Assembly: GCF_000612545.2 (NCBI RefSeq)
Contig: NZ_CP097800.1
Span: 930,001 to 994,000, forward strand
Direction of reading: 5' to 3'
Length of the DNA stretch: 64,000 nucleotides
Origin: Streptomyces sp. PCS3-D2
GTDB taxonomy: Bacteria > Actinomycetota > Actinomycetes > Streptomycetales > Streptomycetaceae
The notes under the pieces were generated by a model. The model was not told the DNA's origin and ran no database searches. It saw only the letters and a program-made list of their open reading frames with translations. This document shows, in pieces, positions 53,284-62,008 of this stretch. The position numbers and the translations under genes were made by a program. Within the stretch, counting starts at the first letter, position 1. Every line of letters starts with the position of its first letter.

Positions 53284-54870
53284 GTGAGGGCACGACGGAG
53301 CGGTTCCGGGAGGCGGTGGGCGGCGGGCGCCGTCTGCGGCGTCGTCGCCGCGTTCGCGGGCCTCGCGGTGGCGGAGCCGGTCGCGGCGGTGGTCCGGCCG
53401 GAGGCCTTCCCGGTGACCGCGGTGGGCTCCGCGGTCGTCGATCTGACGCCCACCGCCGTCAGGGAGTGGGCCATCGCCGCGTTCGGCACCGCCGACAAGA
53501 CGGTCCTGACGGCGGGTGTCGTCGCCGCGCTCACCGCGATCGCGGCCGGGGCCGGGCTGCTCGCCCTGCGCAGCCTGCCCGCCGGGATCGCGGTCGCCGG
53601 CGGTTTCGGGCTGCTGGGGGCGGCGGCCGCGCTCAGCCGGCCGGCGGCCTCCTGGAAGGACGCCCTGCCCTCTCTCGTCGGCGGACTGGCCGCGGCCGGT
53701 GTGCTGTGGGTGCTGATCACCGCGGCCACTCGGCCCCGGCCGCGCGGGGCGCCGCCCGGCGGTGCCTGGGCGATGGACCGGCGCGGCTTCGGGCGACTGG
53801 TCGTCGGCGTCCTGGCCGCGGCGGGCGCGGCCGGCCTCGCCGGACGGCGGCTTGGCGCCCACGGCTCGGCGGGGGCGACCGCCTCCAGGGCCGATCTGGT
53901 CCTTCCCCCGCCTGCCGTGCCCGCGCCGCCGGTGCCGGCCGGTGCGGACCTGCGGGTACCCGGCGTCGGCCCCTTCCTCACCCCCGCCCGGGACTTCTAC
54001 CGGGTGGACACGGCTCTGGTCGTGCCCCGCGTGGACGCCGACACCTGGCGGCTGAGCATCCTCGGCGAGGGGGTCCCGCGTCCCCTCACCCTCGGCCTGC
54101 GGGAGTTGCTCGCCCGACCCCTGGTCGAGCACGACATCACCCTCACCTGCGTGTCGAACGAGGTCGGCGGACCCTACGCGGGCAACGCGCGCTGGCTGGG
54201 CGTACGGCTCGCGGACCTGCTCCGCGAGGCCGGGGTGCGGCCCCCCTCCCGGGGCGGCCCCGCCGACCAGCTCGTGGCCCGTTCCGTCGACGGCATGACG
54301 CTGGGCACGCCCGTCGAGACGGTGATGGACGGCCGGGAGGCACTGCTGGCCGTGGGGATGAACGGCGAGCCGCTGCCCTTCGCGCACGGCTTCCCCGTCC
54401 GGATGGTCGTACCGGGCCTGTACGGGTACGTCTCCGCCTGCAAGTGGCTGACCGAGCTGCGGCTGACCACCTTCGCGGCGTACGACGCGTACTGGGTCCG
54501 CAGGTCCTGGGCACAGCGGGCCCCGGTGAAGACCCAGTCGAGGATCGACACCCCGCGCTCCTACGCGGCCGTGCGGCCGGGCCGGGTGGCGGTGGCGGGG
54601 GTGGCGTGGGCGCAGCACCGCGGGATCCGCCGGGTCGAGGTACGGGTGGACGGCGGCCCCTGGCAGGAGGCGCGGCTCGGCGCGGCGGACGGCGTGGACA
54701 CCTGGCGGCAGTTCGTGTGGCCGTGGGAGGCGACGGCCGGACCGCACACCCTGGAGGTCCGGGCGACGGACGGTACGGGCGCCGTCCAGACCGGGGTGCG
54801 CGGCGGGACCGTGCCGGACGGGGCAACGGGCTGGCACGCGGTGCAGGTCCGCGTCACGGACCCCGGCTGA
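53284..54870 (+). CDS. Membrane-anchored molybdopterin oxidoreductase (sulfite oxidase/YedY fold)
   Basis: 528 aa. The first 180 residues hold about four membrane helices (AGAVCGVVAAFAGLAVAEPV, TAGVVAALTAIAAGAGLLAL, GIAVAGGFGLLGAAAALSRP, LPSLVGGLAAAGVLWVLITA) and a fifth (VVGVLAAAGAAGLAGRR). The rest is a sulfite oxidase-type Moco domain with the Mo-ligand Cys in HDITLTCVSNEVGGPYAGNA and a dimerisation domain (IRRVEVRVDGGPWQEARL). The active site faces outward. Substrate unknown; methionine-sulfoxide-type repair or sulfur oxidation are options. GTG 53284 is 60 bp after the oxygenase. Confidence 0.9.
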   Translation: MRARRSGSGRRWAAGAVCGVVAAFAGLAVAEPVAAVVRPEAFPVTAVGSAVVDLTPTAVREWAIAAFGTADKTVLTAGVVAALTAIAAGAGLLALRSLPAGIAVAGGFGLLGAAAALSRPAASWKDALPSLVGGLAAAGVLWVLITAATRPRPRGAPPGGAWAMDRRGFGRLVVGVLAAAGAAGLAGRRLGAHGSAGATASRADLVLPPPAVPAPPVPAGADLRVPGVGPFLTPARDFYRVDTALVVPRVDADTWRLSILGEGVPRPLTLGLRELLARPLVEHDITLTCVSNEVGGPYAGNARWLGVRLADLLREAGVRPPSRGGPADQLVARSVDGMTLGTPVETVMDGREALLAVGMNGEPLPFAHGFPVRMVVPGLYGYVSACKWLTELRLTTFAAYDAYWVRRSWAQRAPVKTQSRIDTPRSYAAVRPGRVAVAGVAWAQHRGIRRVEVRVDGGPWQEARLGAADGVDTWRQFVWPWEATAGPHTLEVRATDGTGAVQTGVRGGTVPDGATGWHAVQVRVTDPG

Positions 54871-55062
54871 CCGCCTCGCGCCCGGGCCCGGCCGGCGCCC
54901 CGGAGGACCGCCGTCCGCGTCACCGGCGGACGTCACCGGCGGACGTCACTCGCGGAACGCCTCCCGCGTGCGGCGGGTGGGGCCGCCGGTTAGCCTGCCG
55001 GGACGAGGCCTGCAATCGCGAGGCGGGGGACCTTCGTCTTCGACCCGCAAGGGGGGCACGCC

Positions 55063-56241
55063 GTGCGACATTCCAGGACCTTCACCCTCGCCTGTGTGGG
55101 AGCTCTCATGCTCGGCGCGGCCCTGGCGGGCGGCTACCCGGCCGGTCGCGCCGAGAGCGCCGCCCGGCAGTGCCCGGCGGGCCAGGTCTCGCGGGGCGGC
55201 ACGTGCCTGCCGGCCGACACGGAGGCGTTCGTCGAGCGGCAGGTCGCGGACGCGCTGAAGACCTACCGGCTCACCGCCGCGATGGCCGGGGTGTGGGTCG
55301 ACGGCGAGCGGGTGTCGGCCGCCGCGGCCGGGGAGACGATGACGGGCTTCCCCGCGACGACGGACATGCGGTTCCGCATCGGGTCGGTCGCGATCCCCCT
55401 GATGACGACCGAGCTGCTCAGGCTGGTCGACGAGGGCAGGGTGACGCTCGACGACAAGCTCTCCCGCTGGCGCCCCGACCTGCCGCACGCGGACGAGGTC
55501 ACGCTGAGGATGCTGGCGTCCGCCTCCGCCGGATACGCGGACTACGTCACGGACGACGCCTTCATCGACGCCCTCTACGAGAACCCCTTCCGGCACTGGA
55601 CCGGAGAGGAGCTGGTCCGGATCGCGATGTCCAGGCCCATGGCCCGGCCGCCCGGTTCGGGCTTCGCCTACTCGCACGCCGACTGGGTGCTCCTGGGAGA
55701 CATCATCGCCCGGGTGGAGCAGAGGCCTCTGGGGGAGGTGATGCGCGAGAAGGTCCTTGAGCCGATGGGCCTGACCCAGACCGACATCTCGTCCAGGGCC
55801 GAGATCCCCCCGCCGGTGCTGCACGGCTTCGACAACGAGCGGGGGGTGTTCGAGGACTCCACCTACTGGGACCCGTCGTGGACCGTGGCGGAGGGGGCGG
55901 TGATGACCTCGACGCTGGAGGACATGGCGAAGTCCTTCACGGCGATCGGCGAGGGGAAGCTGCTCACCCCCCAGTCGCACAAGGCCCAGCTGACTCCGGT
56001 CGTCAAGATCAAGGGGAACGCCTGGTTCGCCCTGGGGCTGCCCGTGGAGAACACCTGGATCCTGCAGAACCCGTCCTTCGCGGGCTACGCGGGTACGGTC
56101 GCCTACCTGCCGTCCCGGAAGCTCGCCATCGCCACGGTGGCGACCCAGGGTCTCGGCAGCACCGTCCGGAACGCCAGCTCGAACGTGCTCCAGGCGATCG
56201 CCGCCCATCTGGCCCCGGAGCGCCCCCTGTCCCTGGGCTGA
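55063..56241 (+). CDS. Secreted beta-lactamase-fold protein, active site degenerate
   Basis: 392 aa with signal peptide (FTLACVGALMLGAALAGGYP) and then a PBP-like/beta-lactamase domain. The expected SxxK reads S108-V-A-I111 (RFRIGSVAIPLMTTELLRLV), so the general-base lysine is lost; YxN reads Y203-S-H205; the SHTSG loop reads SASAG. The fold is otherwise well kept, including GFAYSHADWVLLGDIIARVE. It is therefore likely a non-catalytic binding protein or one with changed chemistry. Two Cys near the start (C37, C48) may pair. AAGGGGGG lies before the GTG. Confidence 0.85.
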   Translation: MRHSRTFTLACVGALMLGAALAGGYPAGRAESAARQCPAGQVSRGGTCLPADTEAFVERQVADALKTYRLTAAMAGVWVDGERVSAAAAGETMTGFPATTDMRFRIGSVAIPLMTTELLRLVDEGRVTLDDKLSRWRPDLPHADEVTLRMLASASAGYADYVTDDAFIDALYENPFRHWTGEELVRIAMSRPMARPPGSGFAYSHADWVLLGDIIARVEQRPLGEVMREKVLEPMGLTQTDISSRAEIPPPVLHGFDNERGVFEDSTYWDPSWTVAEGAVMTSTLEDMAKSFTAIGEGKLLTPQSHKAQLTPVVKIKGNAWFALGLPVENTWILQNPSFAGYAGTVAYLPSRKLAIATVATQGLGSTVRNASSNVLQAIAAHLAPERPLSLG

Positions 56242-56250
56242 CCCGCCGAC

Positions 56251-56286
56251 CCGCTGTCCGCCGGGGCCGGTCCCGGCGGACAGCGG
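56251..56286. terminator. Bidirectional terminator
   Basis: Perfect 15-bp stem CCGCTGTCCGCCGGG / CCCGGCGGACAGCGG with a 6-base loop, in the 49-bp gap between the converging beta-lactamase-fold and P450 genes. Confidence 0.85.
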
Positions 56287-56290
56287 CCGG

Positions 56291-57568
56291 TCAGCGACGG
56301 TGCAGGCGCACCGGCAGGGCCTCGACGCTGTTGCCGATGAAGCTGCGCTGGTGGGGCAGTTCGGCCTCGGCGGTGGCGAGGTCGAGGTCGGGGAAGCGCG
56401 TGAACAGCCGCTCGAGCGCGACGGTGGCCTCCAGCCGGGCCAGCGGGGCGCCCACGCAGTAGTGTGCGCCGTGCCCGAAGGAGAGGCTGCGGGCGGCCGT
56501 GGGGCGGGTGATGTCGAATCGGTCGGCGTCCGGGCCGTGGACGTCCTCGTCGCGGCCGGCCGCGGTGTAGCCGGCGAGGACCGGGGTGCCCTGCGGGATC
56601 ACGGTGCCGCCGACGGTCAGGTCCCGGGTGGGGTAGCGGAAGGGGAACCAGCTGACGGGGCCGTCCCAGCGCAGCGTCTCGTCCACGACGTCCGACCAGG
56701 TCGCCCCGCCCTCCAGGACGAGCGCGAGCTGGTCGCGGTGGGTGCACAGGGCGCGGACGGCGTTGCTGATGAGGTTGAGGGTGGTCTCGTGACCAGCGAC
56801 GAGCATCAGCCGCATGGTGCCGCCGAGTTCGGCCTCGCTGAGCCGGTCGCCGTCGTCCTCGCGGGCCGCGATGAGGGCGCTGGTGAGGTCCTCGCCCGGC
56901 TCCGCCCGGCGGGTCGCGGCGATCCTGCCCATGAGTTCGACGAGCTCCCGTACGGCGGCCATCGCCTCGGCCGGGGTGGTGTCGGTCGCGATGATCACTT
57001 TGTTGGACAGGTGGTGGAGGCGTGCCCGGTGCCCGGGGTCCACGCCGAGCAGTTCGCAGATCACGCTCATCGGGAGCGGGAGCGCGAAGTGTTCGCGCAG
57101 GTCGGCGACCCCATCGGGCGATTCCGCGGCGGCCCGGTCCAGGTCGTCGAGGAGTTCGGCGGTGAGTTCCTCGACGCGCGGGCGCAGGCGTTCCACCTGG
57201 CGCGCCGTGAAAGCCCTGCCGACCAGTGCACGGAGACGGCGGTGGTCGTCCTCGTCGGCGGTGTGCATGCCCCGGGCGTCGGCGAAGGCCCGCAGTGGCC
57301 AGTCGCGGGGGATGCTGCCGTCGCGCAGGGCGGGGAAGTGCCGTGCATCCTTGGCCACTTCGGGGTGGGCGAGGAACTCCTTCAGCGCGTGATGGCCCAG
57401 GACGACCGCCCCGGGCACTCCGCCGGGGAGCACGACCTGCGCGACGGCCCCGTGCTCGGCGCGCAGCCGGGCGTTGAGGGCGTGCGGGCAGCCTCCGGCC
57501 GGGTCGATCACGTACGGGGCGTCCGGGCCGGACGGAGTCTGCGGGACGGGTGCGGCGTGGGAGGACAA
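56291..57568 (-). CDS. Cytochrome P450
   Basis: 425-aa class I bacterial P450 (CYP107/105-like). I-helix oxygen motif VAGHETTLN, K-helix ExxR in VDETLRW, and heme loop LSFGHGAHYCVGAPLARLE with the thiolate Cys. It starts at TTG 57568 with AGGAGA 7 bases upstream. Partner ferredoxin and reductase are not adjacent. It would hydroxylate or epoxidise a small molecule; it is divergent from an SDR gene across 238 bp, which may act on the same compound. Confidence 0.94.
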   Translation of the reverse strand: MSSHAAPVPQTPSGPDAPYVIDPAGGCPHALNARLRAEHGAVAQVVLPGGVPGAVVLGHHALKEFLAHPEVAKDARHFPALRDGSIPRDWPLRAFADARGMHTADEDDHRRLRALVGRAFTARQVERLRPRVEELTAELLDDLDRAAAESPDGVADLREHFALPLPMSVICELLGVDPGHRARLHHLSNKVIIATDTTPAEAMAAVRELVELMGRIAATRRAEPGEDLTSALIAAREDDGDRLSEAELGGTMRLMLVAGHETTLNLISNAVRALCTHRDQLALVLEGGATWSDVVDETLRWDGPVSWFPFRYPTRDLTVGGTVIPQGTPVLAGYTAAGRDEDVHGPDADRFDITRPTAARSLSFGHGAHYCVGAPLARLEATVALERLFTRFPDLDLATAEAELPHQRSFIGNSVEALPVRLHRR

Positions 57569-57806
57569 ACCGGTTCTCCTGACCTGGTGGACGGGACTCG
57601 GTCAACAGTGCTGCCCCGAAGGCTGGTTGGACAAGTCGGTACCCGGCCCGTGCAGGCGGCCGGTCTCGGTGAGGGAGAGGGGGTGGTGAAGGGCCGGGCT
57701 CACGGCCGGTGCGGCGGGCGCTGCGGCGGGTGGTCCGCCGGCGTCCCGGCCGGGAACCCGCGTGTTGGGCGGGTGACGGGCGGGCCGGCCGCCGTAGGGT
57801 CGTTGC

Positions 57807-58733
57807 ATGACTCTCGAAGGCACCGGAGGTCTCCACGGCAGGGTGGCCCTCGTCGCGGGCGCCACGCGGGGCGCGGGCCGGGGCATCGCGGTCGAGCTGG
57901 GGGCGCGGGGCGCGACGGTGTACGTGTCGGGGCGCAGCACCCCGGGCCGGCGTTCGGAGTACGACCGGCCCGAGACGATCGAGGAGACCGCCGAGCTGGT
58001 CACCGCGGCGGGCGGCCGGGGGATCGCGGTGGTCGCCGACCATCTGGTGCCCGGTGAGGTGGAGGCGCTGGTGCGGCGGATCGACGCCGAACAGGGCCGC
58101 CTCGACGTGTTGGTGAACGACATCTGGGGCGGGGAGCTGCTCTTCGAGTGGGACAGCACGGTGTGGGAGCACGACCTGGACAAGGGGCTTCGGCTGATGC
58201 GACTGGCGGTGGAGACGCATGCCGTCACCAGCCATTTCGCGGTGCCGCTGCTGCTGCGCGAGCCGGGTGGCCTGGTGGTGGAGATGACGGACGGCACCGC
58301 CGACTACAACGCGACCCGTTACCGGGTCTCCTTCTTCTACGACATCGCCAAGTCCTGCGTGCTGCGGATGGCGTTCGCCCTGGGGCACGAGCTGGGTCCA
58401 CGGGGGGCAACGGCGGTGGCCCTGACACCGGGCTGGCTGCGCTCGGAGATGATGCTCGACGCCTTCGGGGTGCGGGAGGAGAACTGGCGGGACGCGCTGG
58501 CCGAGGTTCCGCACTTCGCGATCTCCGAGACCCCCGCGTACGTGGGCCGCGCGGTCGCGGCCCTCGCCGCGGACCCGGAGGTGTCCCGTTGGAACGGCCA
58601 GTCCCTCTCCAGCGGCCGGCTGGCACGGGTCTACGGCTTCACCGACCTGGACGGCAGCCGCCCCGACGCCTGGCGCTACCTGGTCGAAGTCCAGGATCCC
58701 GGCCACCCCGCGGACACCACCGGCTACCGCTAG
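57807..58733 (+). CDS. SDR family oxidoreductase
   Basis: 308-aa NAD(P)-dependent short-chain dehydrogenase. Cofactor loop GATRGAGRGIA (GxxxGxG), Arg in VSGRS favouring NADPH, NND-like VNDIWGG, and the catalytic Y-x3-K as YDIAK. It is longer than most SDRs (about 250) by a C-terminal extension, RVYGFTDLDGSRPDAWRYLV. No Shine-Dalgarno is obvious before ATG 57807. Divergent from the P450. Substrate unknown. Confidence 0.92.
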   Translation: MTLEGTGGLHGRVALVAGATRGAGRGIAVELGARGATVYVSGRSTPGRRSEYDRPETIEETAELVTAAGGRGIAVVADHLVPGEVEALVRRIDAEQGRLDVLVNDIWGGELLFEWDSTVWEHDLDKGLRLMRLAVETHAVTSHFAVPLLLREPGGLVVEMTDGTADYNATRYRVSFFYDIAKSCVLRMAFALGHELGPRGATAVALTPGWLRSEMMLDAFGVREENWRDALAEVPHFAISETPAYVGRAVAALAADPEVSRWNGQSLSSGRLARVYGFTDLDGSRPDAWRYLVEVQDPGHPADTTGYR

Positions 58734-58831
58734 GCCGTCTCTTTCGGATCTTGCCGTTACGTCCGCGGAGGCTCACCGGGTCACCCCACCAGCCCGTCGG
58801 CGCCCCGGCGCCCCGGGGGCCGGACGACGGC

Positions 58832-59593
58832 TCACGGGGCGGCGCGGGAGGACAGGCGGTGGGCGAGGCCGTCCAGGACGCATCGGAGGCCGAAGGCCCA
58901 GATCGTCCCGGGGTGGTAGCCGGCGACCGCGGTGCCGACCCGGGCCGCCAGGGGGTAGCGGTCGGGCTCCAGGACGCGTTCCAGCAGCGGCGCGCTGACG
59001 GCCCACCAGTCCTCCTGGCTCAGGCGGCTGTTGTGGTCGGCGTCGTCGGCGGCGGCCAGCGCGTTGGCGTGCACGAAGCCGAGCAGGTGGGTCAGGGCGG
59101 CATCCATCTCGGTGTCGGTGAGCCCGATACCGTCGAAGGCCGCCAGCTCGTGCTCGTACTTCCCGATCACCCCGGGGCCCAGCGGCGGACGCGTGACGGC
59201 CAGGCCGGTGATCCAGGGGTGGCGGAGCATCAGGTCCCGGTTGTCCTCGGCGACCCGGGTCACCCGCGCCCGCCAGGGCTCCTTCGGGTCCGCCGGACGG
59301 CGTTCCATCCGCAGGTAGGCGTCGTCGAGCATCAGGTCGAGGAGCTCGGCCTTGCCGGGGACGTACGTGTAGAGCGTCATCGGCGTCACACCGAGCCGCT
59401 GCGCGAGCGCCCGCATGGTCAGCGCGGCCAGCCCTTCCTCGTCGGCGAGCACGGTCGCGGCGCGGACGACGGCGTCGACACTGAGGCCCTGCCGCGGGCC
59501 GCGGCGACCCGGCTGCGCGGGCTGTCCGGACGCGCGCCACAGAAGCTCCAGCGTGCGGACGGGGTCTCCCGCCCCGCTGCGATCCTGCACCAT
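58832..59593 (-). CDS. TetR/AcrR regulator of the UvrA-like gene
   Basis: 253 aa. HTH: AVVRAATVLADEEGLAALTM then RALAQRLGVTPMTLYTYVPG; the C-terminal ligand domain is of the TetR_C_1 (TetR class) type with HLLGFVHANALAAADDAD. It is divergent from the UvrA-like ATPase with a 70-bp gap containing a direct repeat and promoter. This pairing with resistance-type UvrA paralogues is known in Streptomyces, so it is likely the repressor that responds to the toxic ligand. Confidence 0.92.
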   Translation of the reverse strand: MVQDRSGAGDPVRTLELLWRASGQPAQPGRRGPRQGLSVDAVVRAATVLADEEGLAALTMRALAQRLGVTPMTLYTYVPGKAELLDLMLDDAYLRMERRPADPKEPWRARVTRVAEDNRDLMLRHPWITGLAVTRPPLGPGVIGKYEHELAAFDGIGLTDTEMDAALTHLLGFVHANALAAADDADHNSRLSQEDWWAVSAPLLERVLEPDRYPLAARVGTAVAGYHPGTIWAFGLRCVLDGLAHRLSSRAAP

Positions 59594-59627
59594 GTCCCGG
59601 CCTCCGCACACGCTCCATCAATTCACT

Positions 59628-59655
59628 ACGCCGTACAGAATACACCGTATAGAGT
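59628..59655. promoter_or_regulatory. Shared operator/promoter of TetR and UvrA-like genes
   Basis: Tandem 14-bp direct repeat ACGCCGTACAGAAT / ACACCGTATAGAGT, with ATAC-ACC-GTAT (59640-59650) as an inverted core. TATAGA (59648-59653) is a good -10 for the UvrA-like gene, 10 bases before GTG 59664. Repressor binding would block transcription of both genes. Confidence 0.65.
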
Positions 59656-59663
59656 AAAGCGCA

Positions 59664-61967
59664 GTGAGTCAGCCGAGACCCCGCACCTCGAGGAGTTCCG
59701 TGCACATCGCCGCCGACAACCACCAGGTCATCCAGGTCCGCGGGGCCCGCGAGAACAATCTCGCCGACATATCCCTCGACATCCCCAAGCGCCGCCTCAC
59801 GGTCTTCACCGGCGTTTCCGGCTCCGGGAAGTCCTCCCTCGTCTTCGGCACCATCGCCGCCGAGTCGCAGCGCATGATCAACGAGACGTACACCGCCTTC
59901 ATCCAGTCCTTCATGCCGAGCCTCGGCCGGCCGGACGTGGACGGACTGCACAACCTGAGCGCCGCCATCGTCGTCGACCAGGAGCGGATGGGCGCGGGTT
60001 CCCGCTCCACCGTGGGTACCGCCACCGACGCCTCCACCATGCTGCGCATCATCTACTCCCGCGTCGGCACGCCCCACATCGGCACGTCCAGCGCGTTCAG
60101 CTTCAACAACCCCGAGGGGATGTGCCCGCGCTGCGAGGGCGTCGGCGAGGTCTCCGACATCGACGTGGACCAGCTGGTCGACCGCGAACTCTCGCTCAAC
60201 GAGGGCGCGATCACCGCCCCCGGCTTCGCCGTGGACTCCTGGTACTGGCAGAACATGGCGAACTCCGGCTTCTACTCCCCCGACACCAAACTCAAGGACT
60301 TCACCGAACAGGAGTGGGCCGACTTCCTCCACAAGAGCGCGGTGAAGGTCAAGGCCGGCTCCAACGGCTTCACCTACGAGGGCCTGATCACCAAGATCAC
60401 CCGCCTCCACCTCGCCAAGGACCGCGAGTCCATGCAGCCCCACATCCGCGCCTTCGTGGAGCGCGCGGTGATCTTCACCTCCTGCCCGGACTGCGGGGGC
60501 ACCCGCCTCTCGGCGGCCGCCCGGTCCTCGCGCATCCACGGCGTGAACATCGCCGAGTGCGCGTCGATGCAGATCAGCGAACTCGCCGGCTTCGTGCGCC
60601 GGATCGACGATCCCGCCGTGGCGCCGATGCTGTCCAACCTCCGGGGCCTGCTCGACTCCCTCGTCGAGATCGGCCTGGGCTACCTCAGCCTGGACCGCCC
60701 CTCGGGCACGCTGTCCGGCGGGGAGGCCCAACGCGTCAAGATGGTCCGCCACCTGGGATCCTCCCTCACGGACGTCACGTACGTCTTCGACGAGCCCACC
60801 ACCGGCCTGCACCCGCACGACATCCAGCGCATGAACGGCCTGCTGCTGCGGCTGCGCGACAAGGGCAACACCGTCCTGGTCGTGGAGCACAAGCCGGAGG
60901 TCATCGCCGTGGCCGACCACGTCGTGGACCTCGGGCCGGGCGCCGGCACGGCGGGCGGGCAGCTCTGCTACAGCGGGGACGTCGCGGGGCTGCGCGCCTC
61001 CGGCACTCTCACCGGGCGCCACCTCGGACACCGAACACGACTGCGGGAGTCGGTGCGCAGCCCGCGCGGCCACCTGTCGGTGAAGGGCGCCGACCTGCAC
61101 AACCTCAAGGACGTCAGCGTGGACGTGCCGCTCGGCGTCCTCACGGTGGTGACGGGTGTCGCGGGGTCCGGGAAGAGCTCACTGATCCACGGCTACCTGG
61201 CCGGGCGCGAGGGGGTGGTGGTGGCCGACCAGTCCCCGATCCGCGGCTCGCGCCGGTCCAACCCGGCCACCTACACCGGGCTGCTGGGGCCGATCCGGAC
61301 CGCCTTCGCCAAGGCCAACGGCGTCAAGGCCGCGCTGTTCAGCGCGAACTCGGAGGGTGCCTGCCCCAAGTGCAACGGCCTCGGGCTCGTCTACACGGAC
61401 CTGGCGATGATGGCCGGGGTGGCCACGGTGTGCGAGGAGTGCGAGGGCAGGCGGTTCACCCCCGAGGTGCTGACGTACCGGCTGCGCGGCAAGAACATCA
61501 GCGAGGTGCTGAACATGCCGGTCGCGGAGGCGTACGCGTTCTTCCCCAGCGGCCAGGCGCGGGCCGTCCTCGGGCGGCTGGTGGACGTGGGCCTCTCGTA
61601 CGTGCGGCTCGGCCAGCCGCTCAACACCCTGTCCGGCGGTGAGCGGCAGCGGCTGAAACTGGCGATCAGCATGGCGGAGAAGTCCTCGACGTACATCCTG
61701 GACGAGCCGACGACCGGGCTGCACATGGCCGACGTCGACAAGCTGCTGGCCCTGCTCGACCGGCTGGTCGAGGACGGCAACTCGGTGATCGTCATCGAGC
61801 ACCACCAGGCCGTGATGGCGCACGCCGACTGGCTGATCGACATCGGCCCCGGCGGCGGGCACTCCGGCGGCCGGGTCGTCTTCGAGGGCACCCCGGCCGC
61901 CCTGGTGGCCGGGGCGGACACGCTGACCGCCCGGCACCTCCGGGAGTACGTCGGCGCCGACGCGTAG
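59664..61967 (+). CDS. UvrA-like ABC-F-type drug resistance ATPase (UvrA paralogue)
   Basis: 767-aa UvrA paralogue, shorter than true UvrA (about 950) and lacking the UvrB-binding insert. Two ATPase halves: Walker A FTGVSGSGKSSLVFGT and TGVAGSGKSSLIHG; signatures GTLSGGEAQRVKM and NTLSGGERQRLKL; zinc pairs CPRCEGVG, CPDCGGTR, CPKCNGLG, CEECEGRR. Such proteins (DrrC type) protect DNA from intercalating drugs. With -10 TATAGA ten bases away, GTG 59664 would be nearly leaderless; GTG 59700 has GAGGAG close upstream and is an equal candidate. Paired with a TetR repressor. Confidence 0.92.
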   Translation: MSQPRPRTSRSSVHIAADNHQVIQVRGARENNLADISLDIPKRRLTVFTGVSGSGKSSLVFGTIAAESQRMINETYTAFIQSFMPSLGRPDVDGLHNLSAAIVVDQERMGAGSRSTVGTATDASTMLRIIYSRVGTPHIGTSSAFSFNNPEGMCPRCEGVGEVSDIDVDQLVDRELSLNEGAITAPGFAVDSWYWQNMANSGFYSPDTKLKDFTEQEWADFLHKSAVKVKAGSNGFTYEGLITKITRLHLAKDRESMQPHIRAFVERAVIFTSCPDCGGTRLSAAARSSRIHGVNIAECASMQISELAGFVRRIDDPAVAPMLSNLRGLLDSLVEIGLGYLSLDRPSGTLSGGEAQRVKMVRHLGSSLTDVTYVFDEPTTGLHPHDIQRMNGLLLRLRDKGNTVLVVEHKPEVIAVADHVVDLGPGAGTAGGQLCYSGDVAGLRASGTLTGRHLGHRTRLRESVRSPRGHLSVKGADLHNLKDVSVDVPLGVLTVVTGVAGSGKSSLIHGYLAGREGVVVADQSPIRGSRRSNPATYTGLLGPIRTAFAKANGVKAALFSANSEGACPKCNGLGLVYTDLAMMAGVATVCEECEGRRFTPEVLTYRLRGKNISEVLNMPVAEAYAFFPSGQARAVLGRLVDVGLSYVRLGQPLNTLSGGERQRLKLAISMAEKSSTYILDEPTTGLHMADVDKLLALLDRLVEDGNSVIVIEHHQAVMAHADWLIDIGPGGGHSGGRVVFEGTPAALVAGADTLTARHLREYVGADA

Positions 61968-62008
61968 GCCTGCGCGGCTGCTCCCGCCCGCGCCCCAGCC
62001 CCCGAGGG

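Noticed and set aside
51070-54936. 1288-codon minus-strand open frame
   Set aside because: It runs antisense to polyprenyl synthetase, oxygenase and Moco enzyme genes, all with clear catalytic motifs; it has none.
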